A stretch of 64,000 nt of DNA, from NCBI RefSeq assembly GCF_000423505.1, contig NZ_AUIC01000004.1:392406-456405 (forward strand), written 5' to 3'. How positions within the stretch are numbered: position 1 is the first letter of the stretch; the number at the start of each line of letters is the position of its first letter. The notes below the pieces were generated by a model, which saw only the letters and a list, made by a program, of their open reading frames with translations, made no database searches and was not told the DNA's origin. The position numbers and the translations under genes were made by a program. Of this stretch, positions 27,720-36,577 are shown one piece after another. This DNA is from Pseudoclavibacter soli DSM 23366. GTDB taxonomy: Bacteria; Actinomycetota; Actinomycetes; Actinomycetales; Microbacteriaceae.

Positions 27720-27989
27720 CTCTAGCCTTCCTAAGTGCTCTGGCGGGCGCTGCACACTTTGCAGATCACCCGCACCCATGTGGTCATACCTCAGGTACGA
27801 CCCGCTGCAATCTTCCGACGCGCTTGCCCGAGTGTCAAGGTGACGCACCCGCCCGCGCACCCGCGCATCCCACCGCCCCGCTCACCTGACGGCGTTTGTG
27901 CGCGCGAAATGCAGCCAAATCGGCGCCCACGCTGCACGAACGACGCAAAAACCCGCGGCCCCGCCCGAGACAAGGACCACACTCGCCCA

Positions 27990-28006
27990 TATACCTGATG
28001 GGGTAT
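27990..28006. promoter_or_regulatory. CsoR/CstR-like operator upstream of the DUF2892 gene
   Basis: ATACC (27991-27995) and GGTAT (28002-28006) form an inverted repeat around a 6-base centre ending in GG. This resembles operators of the CsoR/RcnR/CstR family, which flank a G/C-rich centre with ATACC..GGTAT arms. It sits 48 bases before a small DUF2892 membrane gene; CstR-type regulators often control DUF2892 and rhodanese genes. The remainder of the 334-base gap 27720-28053 shows nothing else clear. Confidence 0.5.
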
Positions 28007-28053
28007 TCTAGGGGCTAGATCGCCCGATCAGCGGGCGACCGAGAGGAGCTCTC

Positions 28054-28269
28054 ATGAAGGCCTTGGTCACGTTCATGTCTACCGCTGGCGGTCGCTGGCT
28101 GCGCATCATCGTCGGTGCAGCACTCATCGCAGTGGGCATCATGCTCGGTGGAGGCTGGTGGGCGCTGGCAGCCGTCGGTGCGGTTTTCGTGTTGGTCGGC
28201 GCGTTCAATGTGTGCCTGCTCGCACCTCTGGCTGGGCTCCCTGTCAGCGGCAGCGCACTGCGTCGCTGA
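28054..28269 (+). CDS. Small YgaP/DUF2892-type membrane protein
   Basis: A 71-residue protein with two hydrophobic segments (about 16-34 and 37-56, separated by GGGWW) and a GRWLRIIVGAALIAVGIML pattern typical of DUF2892, the membrane part of YgaP. There is no rhodanese domain. GAGAGGAG lies upstream of the ATG. Related genes elsewhere are tied to reactive sulfur stress; here the link rests on the upstream ATACC..GGTAT palindrome. Confidence 0.75.
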   Translation: MKALVTFMSTAGGRWLRIIVGAALIAVGIMLGGGWWALAAVGAVFVLVGAFNVCLLAPLAGLPVSGSALRR

Positions 28270-28337
28270 GCTGCGCACTCAGCGCGCGCACAGCATCCTG
28301 CCGCTCACACCACAGCCTGCCAGCGCATGCTGGCGCC

Positions 28338-29240
28338 ATGGCAGGCATCTCGCGAAGCATCGCACGCACTGACTCCACGCAGGCGACATCGCCCAGCGTT
28401 GAGCTGGTGATCCCCGTGCACAATGAACAGCAGTGTCTCGAGCGCACAGTCGCGACAACGCGAGCATTCCTCGATGAGTCGTTCGCGTATCCCACGGTCA
28501 TCACCATCGTCGACAACGCCTCGACAGATGACACGTGGCAGATTGCGGCGCATCTCGCTCGCCATGTTCCAGGCGTGCGCGCACGGCACCTCGAACGCAA
28601 GGGCCGCGGACTCGCCCTGTCGACTGCATGGGCGGAGGCTGCCGACCGAGCCACCGTGCTCGCTTACATAGACGTCGACCTGTCGACCGACCTGCACTCG
28701 CTGACCCCGTTGATCGCCTCGCTCGTGACCGGTCGAGCCGATATCGCGATCGGCACCCGACTCAACCGCGCCTCACAGGTGCAGCGGGGTGCGCGCCGCG
28801 AACTGATCTCACGCAGCTACAACCTGCTGCTGCACGGGCTGCTCGGCGCGCGCTTCTCCGACGCACAATGCGGGTTCAACGCGATCACCGCCACCGCTGC
28901 CCGTGTGCTGCTGCCGCATGTACAAGACACGCAGTGGTTCTTCGACACCGAGCTGCTCACGCTCGCGCAGCGCGCCGGGCTACGCATTCACGAGGTGCCG
29001 GTGGCGTGGATCGACGACCCCGACTCGCGCGTCGACATCCCGGTGACCGCAGCTCAAGACCTCGCGGGCATCCTGCGGCTGCGCCATGATCTCGCGCGCC
29101 GACGCATTCCACTCGATGCGATCAGTGAAGCCGTGGCTCAGAGCCGCAGTGTGCAGGATGCCTCGCTCACTCAAGCCGTGCCCGTCGCCTCCCCCACTGC
29201 ACCCGCCACTGCACCCGCAGTGCACCGGAGAAGCGCGTGA
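28338..29240 (+). CDS. GT2 family glycosyltransferase (polyprenyl-phosphate sugar synthase type)
   Basis: Cytosolic-side glycosyltransferase of 300 residues. GT2 features are VELVIPVHNEQQCLERTV, the VDNASTDDTW segment, the metal-binding region YIDVDLSTDL and the QCGFNAI acceptor-side block; C-terminal transmembrane helices are missing. The group loads a sugar onto polyprenyl phosphate for a GT39/GT-C enzyme, and such an enzyme is the next gene (ATGA overlap). Start at ATG 28338 has a weak ribosome site. The last 25 residues are low-complexity (PTAPATAPA). Confidence 0.88.
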   Translation: MAGISRSIARTDSTQATSPSVELVIPVHNEQQCLERTVATTRAFLDESFAYPTVITIVDNASTDDTWQIAAHLARHVPGVRARHLERKGRGLALSTAWAEAADRATVLAYIDVDLSTDLHSLTPLIASLVTGRADIAIGTRLNRASQVQRGARRELISRSYNLLLHGLLGARFSDAQCGFNAITATAARVLLPHVQDTQWFFDTELLTLAQRAGLRIHEVPVAWIDDPDSRVDIPVTAAQDLAGILRLRHDLARRRIPLDAISEAVAQSRSVQDASLTQAVPVASPTAPATAPAVHRRSA

Positions 29241-30766
29241 GTGCTGCAACACCCGCACCAGAACGCACCCGCCCGCGCTGGGAGACACCGGCGTTCATCG
29301 CGCTGCTCGTGCTGCTGCTGACCATCGCCGCTGCATTGGTGCTGCGCGGCATCGAGGATGGCCGGGTGCGGTGGATGGCGCTGGCAGGCGTCGCACTCGG
29401 CTTCGCGTTCTTGACCAAGCAGCTGCAGGCACTGGTGATCGTCCCGGGTCTCGCGGTGGTCTATCTGTGCGCCGCGGATGCACCGCTGAAGCGTCGCCTG
29501 CGCAATGCACTGGTGACCCTCGGCGCATTCGTGGTGAGCGCGGGATGGTGGGTGGCGCTCGTCGAGCTGGTGCCCGCTGACTGGCGCCCGTACATCGGTG
29601 GCTCGCAGAACAACTCGTTTCTCGAGCTGACCTTCGGGTACAACGGCCTTGGGCGCATCACCGGCGAAGAGACTGGGGCGGTGGGCGCAGGCCAGTGGGG
29701 CGCGACGGGGCTGACCAGGCTGTTCGACGGCGAGTATGGCGGGCAGGCGGCGTGGCTGTTGCCCGCAGCACTCATTTTCGCCGTTGTGCTCATCGTGCGC
29801 ACGTGGCGCCGGCCTCGCACCGACGCCCTGCGCGCGCAGACGCTCGTGTGGGGCAGTTGGCTCGTGGTGACCGGCCTGGTATTCAGCTTCATGTCGGGCA
29901 TCTTTCACGCGTATTACACCGTGGCCCTCGCCCCGGCCATCGCTGCACTGGTGGGTATAGGCGTCGGCGAACTGTGGGCGCGCCGCAACGCGGCAGATCT
30001 GGTTGTGCTGGGCGCGACCACAGCCGTGACCGGTGCGTGGGGGTGGATGCTACTGATGCGCACCTCAAGCCTGCTGGCGTGGCCCGTGCTCGTGATCGGG
30101 GTGCTCGCCGGGCTCGCTCTCGCGCTGTCACCATGGCTGGCCGACCACCGTCGGCAGATCGCGGTCTGTGCTGCGCTGAGCGGGCTCGCTGCAGGTCTCG
30201 CCGGCCCGGTCAGCTATACCGCGATCACCCTGCAGGATGCCCACACCGGCTCCATCGTGACGGCCGGCCCCAGCCTGACCGGCTCGAGTTCCAGGCTGAG
30301 CCCCGGCAGCGGGAGGCTGCCCTCATCGATGAACTCTCGCTCGCGCGGTGGCGAGAGTGAACGCTCCACCGACAGTCAACGCGGCAACGGGTTGCTCAGC
30401 GGCATGACGGCGTCTGACGAGCTGGTCGATCTCTTGCGGAACTCGGGCGATGTGCGCTGGGCCGCGGCCGTGACCGGGTCGCAGAATGCCGCATCCCTGC
30501 AGCTGGCCAGCAATGCCTCGGTGATGCCGATCGGAGGGTTCAACGCCTCTGACTCCTCGCCCACACTGGAGCAGTTCGAGGCCTACGTTGCCGCCGGAGA
30601 GATTCGGTATTACGTATTGGGATCGATCATCGGCCGCTCGAATGGTGGGTCAGACGCAGCCACTGCGATCGCGGAGTGGGTGGAAGCCCACTTCACCGCG
30701 ACCACGGTGGCCGGCACCACGGTTTATGATCTCAGCTCAGGTGCGAGCGACGACGCTCAACAATAA
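29237..30766 (+). pseudogene. GT39-type membrane glycosyltransferase with internal deletion
   Basis: The 509-residue frame begins like actinobacterial GT39 proteins (RPRWETPAFIALL) and continues with regions that normally come about 150 residues later (LLLTIAAALVLRGIEDGRVRW, LGFAFLTKQLQAL). The first periplasmic loop and several helices, including the acidic residues thought to be catalytic, are absent. The rest is present, with about 10 helices and a C-terminal soluble region ending in a YYVLGSIIG block. The join falls in a Leu/Val-rich stretch that could occur twice in the ancestor. I treat it as an in-frame deletion derivative, probably without activity, still coupled to the GT2 gene. Confidence 0.6.
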
Positions 30767-30787
30767 GCTTATTGATTGTGGCTACAA
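30761..30787. promoter_or_regulatory. Two adjacent palindromes before the VOC dioxygenase operon
   Basis: CAATAAGCTTATTG (30761-30774) is a perfect 14-bp palindrome overlapping the stop codon of the GT39 frame. Two bases later TTGT-GGCT-ACAA (30776-30787) has matching outer arms. The DNA is unusually AT-rich for this genome. MarR- or HxlR-type regulators that control quinone and catechol detoxification bind sites of this style; the regulator gene is not in view. Confidence 0.45.
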
Positions 30788-30816
30788 CTTTTCTTTGCTA
30801 GGCTCAGCTGCATCCG

Positions 30817-30846
30817 CAGATTGCGGGCACACAGATTGCGGGCACA
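30817..30846 (+). repeat. 15-bp tandem duplication in the 5' leader
   Basis: CAGATTGCGGGCACA occurs twice without a gap (30817-30831 and 30832-30846), followed by a further CAG, between the palindromes and the ribosome site GAGGGAG. It is probably a recent slippage duplication in the untranslated leader. Confidence 0.8.
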
Positions 30847-30861
30847 CAGAGGGAGCACCAG

Positions 30862-31818
30862 ATGACCACCCTGCAAAGCCAAGCGCAGGCACCGACGCCC
30901 CTCGCGCATCCGGCGACCGATGAACAAGTGATCAACGCGGCTGCCCACATGGAGGCGGTCACGCTGCGCGTCGGCGATCTCGAGCAGATGTCGGGCTACT
31001 ATGCCGATGCCCTCGCCCTCGAGCCGTTGGCGGAGCGCAGTCAAGGCGCCGAAGTACACCGAGTGCTGGGGCGCGGCGACACTCCCTTGGTGCGCTTGAT
31101 CCACACCCCGAATCTGCCTCAAGTCGACCCGAGGCAGGCCGGCCTCTTTCACACGGCCTTTCTGCTCGACACCCCGAAGAGCCTGGCGGCCACCGTGTAT
31201 CGCGCGGCGAAGCATCCGCTCAGCCGCTTCGTGGGCTCGAGCGACCACAGCGTCAGCGAGGCGTTCTACTTCACCGACCCCGAGGGCAACGGCATCGAGC
31301 TGTACACCGACCGGCCGCGCGAGCAGTGGCAGCACGAGCGCGGTCAGATCATGATGAACACCATTTGGCTCGACCCCAACGCCTACCTGCAGCGCCACCT
31401 CACGCCGGAGGCCGTCGATGCCGGGGCGACTCTCGCCGCCAGCGTCGGCCACGTGCACCTGCAGGTGGGCGACCTCAAGACGGCGCAGGAGTTCTACACC
31501 GAGGCGATCGGCTTCGAGACCACGTTGCACGAGTACTCGGGCGCGCTGTTCGCCTCAGCTGGCGGCTACCATCACCACGTGGCCATGAACATCTGGAACA
31601 GCCAGGGCGCTGGCCCGAGAGCCGCATCGCTCGGCCTCGGCCTCGTCGAGATCTCGGTGCCTACCCGCGACGATCTCGACGCGCTGGCCGCCCGGCTGCG
31701 TGATCGGCACCTGCCCTTCAACGACGACGGCCGCACCGTCACCGCCACCGACCCGTGGGGCACCGCCGTCGCGGTGTCTCTGACCAACGCCACCACCGAG
31801 GAAGTTCTCAACTCATGA
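30862..31818 (+). CDS. VOC family ring-cleavage dioxygenase (MhqA/CatE-like)
   Basis: A 318-residue protein with two vicinal-oxygen-chelate modules (about 28-155 and 190-310). Candidate metal ligands are the His of GLFHTAFLLD and Glu of GNGIELYTD in the first module, and the His of VGHVHLQVGD, the HHH cluster near residue 235 and the Glu of GLVEISVP in the second. The arrangement fits 2,3-dioxygenases acting on catechol or hydroquinone. The downstream esterase begins in an ATGA overlap, as in the mhq operons of Firmicutes, so a role in quinone or catechol detoxification is inferred. Confidence 0.82.
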   Translation: MTTLQSQAQAPTPLAHPATDEQVINAAAHMEAVTLRVGDLEQMSGYYADALALEPLAERSQGAEVHRVLGRGDTPLVRLIHTPNLPQVDPRQAGLFHTAFLLDTPKSLAATVYRAAKHPLSRFVGSSDHSVSEAFYFTDPEGNGIELYTDRPREQWQHERGQIMMNTIWLDPNAYLQRHLTPEAVDAGATLAASVGHVHLQVGDLKTAQEFYTEAIGFETTLHEYSGALFASAGGYHHHVAMNIWNSQGAGPRAASLGLGLVEISVPTRDDLDALAARLRDRHLPFNDDGRTVTATDPWGTAVAVSLTNATTEEVLNS

Positions 31819-32477
31819 CCGCTACTGCTCCCACCATCCACACCGCTCAGACCGGCGGGCCGATCGGCACCGCCGAGACCGTGATCGTGCTGCTGCACGG
31901 CTTTGGCTCACACGAAGGCGACCTGCCCTCGCTCGTGCCGCTGATCGCCGAACAGCTCGGCGGCGACGTCGCCTGGGCGTCACTTCGCGCACCCTTCGAT
32001 CTGCCGACCGGCGGCGCGGCATGGTTTCCGATCACCACCCCCGGTGTGCCCGATGTCGAGCCAGTGCTGCAGGCCACCGAGGCAATCTGGCAGTGGGTTG
32101 ACGCCAACCTCTCGCCCACCGCGCGCATTGTGCCGATCGGCTTCTCGCAGGGCGGCCTGATGGCCACACAGCTGCTGCGCACACGCCCGGATCGCGTGGT
32201 TGCGACGGTCGTGTTCGGCGGCTTCGTGCTGCAGGGCTCGCAGGCTCTCGACAACGCACTCGCCGAGAACCGCCCGGCAGTGTTCTGGGGTCGCGGCGGC
32301 GATGACCAGGTCATCGCCCGTGTCGCGATCGAACGCACTGAGCAGTGGCTGCCCGAGCACAGTGCCCTTGAGGCGCACGTGTACCCGGGCCTCACTCATG
32401 CGATCAGCCGCGAAGAGCTGGCCGATGCCACCGCGTTCATCGCAGCGCACACTGACCTGGGTGGCGATCAGGCATGA
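31815..32477 (+). CDS. Alpha/beta hydrolase, phospholipase/carboxylesterase type (MhqD-like)
   Basis: Cytosolic hydrolase of 220 residues with the oxyanion-side block VIVLLHGFGSHEGDLPSL, nucleophile motif GFSQGG, a late Asp (GGDDQVI) and catalytic His in LTHAIS. The fold and length match the carboxylesterase/MhqD group. It overlaps the dioxygenase by 4 bases and the LLM oxidoreductase by 4 bases. Confidence 0.85.
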   Translation: MTATAPTIHTAQTGGPIGTAETVIVLLHGFGSHEGDLPSLVPLIAEQLGGDVAWASLRAPFDLPTGGAAWFPITTPGVPDVEPVLQATEAIWQWVDANLSPTARIVPIGFSQGGLMATQLLRTRPDRVVATVVFGGFVLQGSQALDNALAENRPAVFWGRGGDDQVIARVAIERTEQWLPEHSALEAHVYPGLTHAISREELADATAFIAAHTDLGGDQA

Positions 32478-33511
32478 CCGAGACGCGCCAGCCTGCGTTC
32501 GAGCTCGGCGTCTTCACCTTCGGCGAGCTCACTCGCGATGCCGACGGGCACCCCATCAGCCCGGCCCGTCGGCTCGACGACCTGCTCACCTGGGCACAGG
32601 CTGCTGATGCTGCGGGCCTCGACGTGTTCGGCGTCGGTGAGCACCACCGCCCCGACTTTGCCGTCTCGTCACCGCAGATGGTGCTGGCCGCGGCAGCCGA
32701 GCGCACCGAGAGCATCCGGCTGACCAGCACGGTCAGCGTGCTCTCAAGCACCGACCCGGTGCGTCTGCACGAAGACTTCGCGACGCTCGATCTGCTGAGC
32801 CACGGCCGTGCCGAGATCACCGCAGGTCGCGGCGCGTATATCGAGTCGTTTCCATTGTTCGGTCAAGAGCTCGACCGCTACGACGAGTACTTCGATGATC
32901 GCCTCGACCTGCTGCTGCGCATCCGCGATGAGAACCCGGTGAGCTGGCAGGGCACCACTCGCCCATCGCTGCATGGCGCCGGCGTGTGGCCGCGCCCTGA
33001 GCAAGACCAGTTGCCCGTGTGGATCGCCGTTGGCGGCACACCGAGCTCTGCCGAGCGCGCCGGGCGCCTGGGGCTGCCAATGTACCTGGCCATCCTCGGG
33101 TCGCCGCAGCGATTCACCGGGCTTGCCGAGCTGCACCGGGCCGCAGCGCAGCAGGCCGGGCACGCGACACCGCAGCTCGGGGTCACCTCTCATGTGTTCG
33201 TCTCGCGCACCTCTCAGCAGGCACGCGACACCGCGTACCCCTACTACGCCTCGTACATCGAGCAGAACATGCCGCGCACCGGTCGACTCACCCGACCCGC
33301 GTTCGAGGCCTGGGCCGGTCCGCACGACGCCCTGTTCTGCGGCAGCCCCGCTGAGATCGTCGACAAGATCCTCTGGGAGCACGAGCTGCTCGGGCACACA
33401 CGTTTTCTGGCACAGATCGGCTTGGGCGGTTTGCCGTTGGCCGATACGCTCGAGACCATCGAGCTGCTCGCCACAGAGGTGCTACCCGAGGTGCGTCGCG
33501 CCCTCGGCTGA
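32474..33511 (+). CDS. LLM-class flavin-dependent oxidoreductase
   Basis: A luciferase-like TIM-barrel protein of 345 residues. Family features are FELGVFTFGEL at the N-terminus, GVGEHHRPDFAVSSP (about 55-69), LTSTVSVLSSTDPVRLHEDFATLD and GRAEITAGRG. It probably uses reduced FMN or F420; substrate unknown. Third gene of the VOC-esterase-LLM operon, so it may act on the same aromatic compounds. It converges on lplA with a 4-base gap. Confidence 0.88.
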   Translation: MTETRQPAFELGVFTFGELTRDADGHPISPARRLDDLLTWAQAADAAGLDVFGVGEHHRPDFAVSSPQMVLAAAAERTESIRLTSTVSVLSSTDPVRLHEDFATLDLLSHGRAEITAGRGAYIESFPLFGQELDRYDEYFDDRLDLLLRIRDENPVSWQGTTRPSLHGAGVWPRPEQDQLPVWIAVGGTPSSAERAGRLGLPMYLAILGSPQRFTGLAELHRAAAQQAGHATPQLGVTSHVFVSRTSQQARDTAYPYYASYIEQNMPRTGRLTRPAFEAWAGPHDALFCGSPAEIVDKILWEHELLGHTRFLAQIGLGGLPLADTLETIELLATEVLPEVRRALG

Positions 33512-33515
33512 AGCG

Positions 33516-34571
33516 TCAGGGCAGGCGGTAGAGCCACTCGTCGGTGGCGAACTTGTCGGCGACCAGCTGCTGGGCGGCTGCGAGGTCTTCGTCGCGCAGG
33601 GCAGAGTCGCTCAGCCCATGCTCGCGACGAAAAACGTCGACCATGTGATCGATGATCTGCTCACGTTCGAGCCCGGTCTGAGCTTTCAGGGGGTCAACGC
33701 GCTTCTTGGCCGAGGCGATGCCTTTGTCACTGAGCTTCTCGCGCCCGATGCGCAGCACTTGGGTCATGCGGTCAGCATCGATGTCGTAGCTCATGGTCAC
33801 GTGATGCAGAATGCCGCCGTTCGCCAGCCGTTTCTGGGCAGCACCGCCAATCTTTCCACCGGCGCTGGTGATGTCGTTGAGCCCCTGATACCAGGCGTCG
33901 ACGCCCAGCTCACGCAGCGCATCCACCGCCCACGCGTCGAGATAGCGGTACGAGTCTTCGAAGCTCATGCCCGCGACCAGCTCGGCGGGCGCGTAGAGCG
34001 ACCACGTCACCACGTTGCCGGCCTCCATGAACATGGCACCGCCGCCAGACACCCGGCGCACCACGGGGATGTCGAAACGTTGCGCCGCCTCCATATCGAC
34101 CTCGTTGCGCACTGACTGGAACGACCCGATCACCACGGCAGGGCTGTTCCAGTTCCAGATGCGCAGGGTGGGCTTGATGCGACCGTCACCCACCGCTCGA
34201 GTGAGCACCTCGTCGAGAGCGAGGTGCACGCGCGGCGGCAGCGGCTCGGTGCGGATCAGCTGCCAGTCGTGATCACGCCAGCCGGTTGCCTGCCCGATCG
34301 CCCGGCGCACCGCGGTGGCGACGGCCTCTGGGCTGAAGCCGACAAACGCAACCTCGGGGCCGACTGCCTGGTGAATGGCACGCGCGATCTGCTCGTTGGT
34401 GCTGGATGCTGGCAGCCCTTCAACGGCTCGGCGCACATCGTCGAGGGCCTCGCCAGGTTCGATGAAGAAATCGCCGGAGAGGTGGAAATGCGCGATGCGC
34501 GCAGGGTCTCCATCGAGTTCGAGATCGACGACGACCAGCTTGCCTCCGGGCACTTTGAACTCACCATGCAT
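33516..34571 (-). CDS. lplA: Lipoate-protein ligase with N-terminal accessory domain
   Basis: A 351-residue protein. The first 95 or so residues (MHGEFKVPGGKLVVVDLELD) resemble the accessory domain that is C-terminal in E. coli LplA and separate (LplB) in Thermoplasma. The catalytic BPL/LplA/LipB domain follows, with VRRVSGGGAMFMEAGNVVTW, SAGGKIGGAAQKR and LHHVTMSYDID. It attaches lipoate to E2 or GcvH lysines. Start at ATG 34571; the frame stays open farther upstream but that part is Arg-rich and not protein-like. Confidence 0.9.
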   Translation of the reverse strand: MHGEFKVPGGKLVVVDLELDGDPARIAHFHLSGDFFIEPGEALDDVRRAVEGLPASSTNEQIARAIHQAVGPEVAFVGFSPEAVATAVRRAIGQATGWRDHDWQLIRTEPLPPRVHLALDEVLTRAVGDGRIKPTLRIWNWNSPAVVIGSFQSVRNEVDMEAAQRFDIPVVRRVSGGGAMFMEAGNVVTWSLYAPAELVAGMSFEDSYRYLDAWAVDALRELGVDAWYQGLNDITSAGGKIGGAAQKRLANGGILHHVTMSYDIDADRMTQVLRIGREKLSDKGIASAKKRVDPLKAQTGLEREQIIDHMVDVFRREHGLSDSALRDEDLAAAQQLVADKFATDEWLYRLP

Positions 34572-34645
34572 GCCCGCCAGTCTACGACTGCGCACGTCGG
34601 TGCGGGCAGGTAGCATGTGGGCAGATCCGTGACGAAGGAGACCAG

Positions 34646-35803
34646 ATGACCGCCGCATCCACCATCGAAGAGCTGCTCGACGACGCGCTGCTCGCGCGCA
34701 TCCGCGAGCGCACGCCGCAGCACGACGCCGAGGCGACGTTTGACGACGAGTCGTTCGCCGAGCTGCGCGAGCGCGGCTACCTGGCAGCACTGGTGCCCGC
34801 CGAGTTCGGCGGTCTGGGCTGGGGGTTTGCACAGACGGCTCAGGCACAGTCGCGACTGGCCACCGCCGACGCCTCACTCGCGTTGGCGGTCAACATGCAC
34901 CTGGTCTGGACTGGCGTGGCACGCTTCATGCACGACCGCGGCGACAGTGCGCTTGATTTCGTGCTGACCGATGCCGCAGCCGGCGAGGTGTTCGCCTTCG
35001 GTGTGTCTGAAGCCGGCAACGACTTGGTGCTGCTGGGGTCGAGCACGGTGGCGAACACCCAGCCCGACGGCTCGGTGCAGTACACCGGCACCAAGATCTT
35101 CACTTCGCTGTCGACGCAATGGAGCTGGCTGGGCACCTTCGGTCTCGATGCCGACGACCCTGATGGCCCGCGCATCGTCTATGGGTTTGTGCGTCGCCAC
35201 CCCGGGGTGCGCACCCTCGACGACTGGCACCCGCTCGGCATGCGCGGCACGGCCAGCCGCACCACCGTGCTTGAAGGGGCTGTTGCCCCATCCGACCGCG
35301 TGGTGCGCCGACTGGCACCGGGCCCCTCGGTCGATCCGATCGTGGTGGGCATCTTCGTGTCGTTCTCGCTGCTGACCTCATCGGTCTACGTGGGCATCGC
35401 CGAGCGCGCACTGCAGCTGGCCATTGAGGCAGCGAAACGACGCACATCGCTGAAGACCGGCCTGCCCTACGACAAAGATCCCGACATCCGCTGGCGCGTC
35501 GCAGAGATCGGCGTGATCGTCGACGGCCTGCGCAACGACCGCGACTTCGTCACCGGCCTGGTCGACTCGGGCGCCGACCTCGGTGCCGCCTGGTTCGCCA
35601 AGGTCGCGGGCGTCAAACACCGCACCACCTTCGCTGCCAAGCGTGCCGTCGACGAGGCTCTGCTGGCCAGCGGAGGCGGGGCGTTCCAGCGCAATGGTGA
35701 TCTGGCCCGGTTGGCGCGCGATGTGCAGGCCGGGGTGTTTCACCCGTCAGACCCCGAATCGGTGCATGCCACCTTTGCTCAGGGGCTGCTCGGGTCGCTC
35801 TGA
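34646..35803 (+). CDS. Acyl-CoA dehydrogenase family protein
   Basis: FAD-dependent dehydrogenase of 385 residues. It shows the N-terminal helical domain (FAELRERGYLAALVPAEFGG), the middle beta domain (GTKIFTSLSTQWSW; GMRGTASRTTVL) and the C-terminal helical domain (KAGVKHRTTFAAKRAVDEAL-like segment, ASGGGAF). No clear catalytic Glu of classical short-chain enzymes can be assigned, so it may belong to the DszC/SfnC-like or unassigned branch. GAAGGAG lies upstream of the ATG. It is divergent from lplA. Confidence 0.85.
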   Translation: MTAASTIEELLDDALLARIRERTPQHDAEATFDDESFAELRERGYLAALVPAEFGGLGWGFAQTAQAQSRLATADASLALAVNMHLVWTGVARFMHDRGDSALDFVLTDAAAGEVFAFGVSEAGNDLVLLGSSTVANTQPDGSVQYTGTKIFTSLSTQWSWLGTFGLDADDPDGPRIVYGFVRRHPGVRTLDDWHPLGMRGTASRTTVLEGAVAPSDRVVRRLAPGPSVDPIVVGIFVSFSLLTSSVYVGIAERALQLAIEAAKRRTSLKTGLPYDKDPDIRWRVAEIGVIVDGLRNDRDFVTGLVDSGADLGAAWFAKVAGVKHRTTFAAKRAVDEALLASGGGAFQRNGDLARLARDVQAGVFHPSDPESVHATFAQGLLGSL

Positions 35804-35845
35804 CGCTGAGGCCACCACTGGTCAGCGCTGCGGCACAATGGATGC

Positions 35846-36577
35846 ATGAACGCTCACCCCGCCCGCATCGGCATCTCGTTTGCCGATGGCTCTCCTACCG
35901 TGCCGGCCGACTTCAGCAGGATGCTCACCGGCCTCACCACGACGGTGGCCGAGGCCTTCACGTCGGCTGGCGCCCAGGTGCACATCATCGATGCGGTGTC
36001 AGAGTCTCCGTCGATCGCCGACTTCGACGCGATCGTGATCATGGGCGGCGCCGATGTTGACCCGGCGCTCTACGGGGCCGAACCGCATGCCACGGTGCGC
36101 GGGTACAACCGCCGAGTCGATGACACCGAGGCTGCGCTGGTGCGCGCTGCGGTGGCCGAGGGTCGACCGGTGTTCGGCATCTGCCGCGGGCTGCAGCTGA
36201 TCAACGTCGCCTTGGGCGGTACGCTCGTGCAGCACCTCGGCGACGACGGCCCGCACCGCGATGCCGTGGTGCCTAACTCGTTCAGCGACCACGAGGTGAA
36301 TCTCGAGCCCGGCAGCGCTGTGGCCGAGGCGTTGGGGCGAACGCGAGTGGGCATCCGTTCGGCTCACCATCAGGCAGCCGACGCAATTGCCCCAGGCCTG
36401 AGCGTGACGGCCCGGGCCGATGACGGGGTCGTCGAGGCCCTCGAGCAGGCCTCGCCGTGGGTGTTGGCCGTGCAATGGCACCCTGAGGCCCCCGGTGCCG
36501 ACCCCGCGCAGCTGACCGCCCTGGTGCGCGCGGTGCTCGACGAGGTGTCGCCGACCTTGGGTGAGCCTCAGAATTAG
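35846..36577 (+). CDS. Class I glutamine amidotransferase, PuuD-like gamma-glutamyl hydrolase
   Basis: A 243-residue hydrolase of the peptidase C26 group. It contains IVIMGGADVDPALYG, the nucleophile elbow FGICRGLQLINVALGG (Cys in GICRG), SAHHQA and the catalytic His-Glu in VQWHPEAP. The group cleaves gamma-glutamyl bonds, for example gamma-glutamyl-GABA; no polyamine genes are nearby. Its stop codon overlaps the convergent siderophore-interacting protein by 4 bases. Confidence 0.9.
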   Translation: MNAHPARIGISFADGSPTVPADFSRMLTGLTTTVAEAFTSAGAQVHIIDAVSESPSIADFDAIVIMGGADVDPALYGAEPHATVRGYNRRVDDTEAALVRAAVAEGRPVFGICRGLQLINVALGGTLVQHLGDDGPHRDAVVPNSFSDHEVNLEPGSAVAEALGRTRVGIRSAHHQAADAIAPGLSVTARADDGVVEALEQASPWVLAVQWHPEAPGADPAQLTALVRAVLDEVSPTLGEPQN

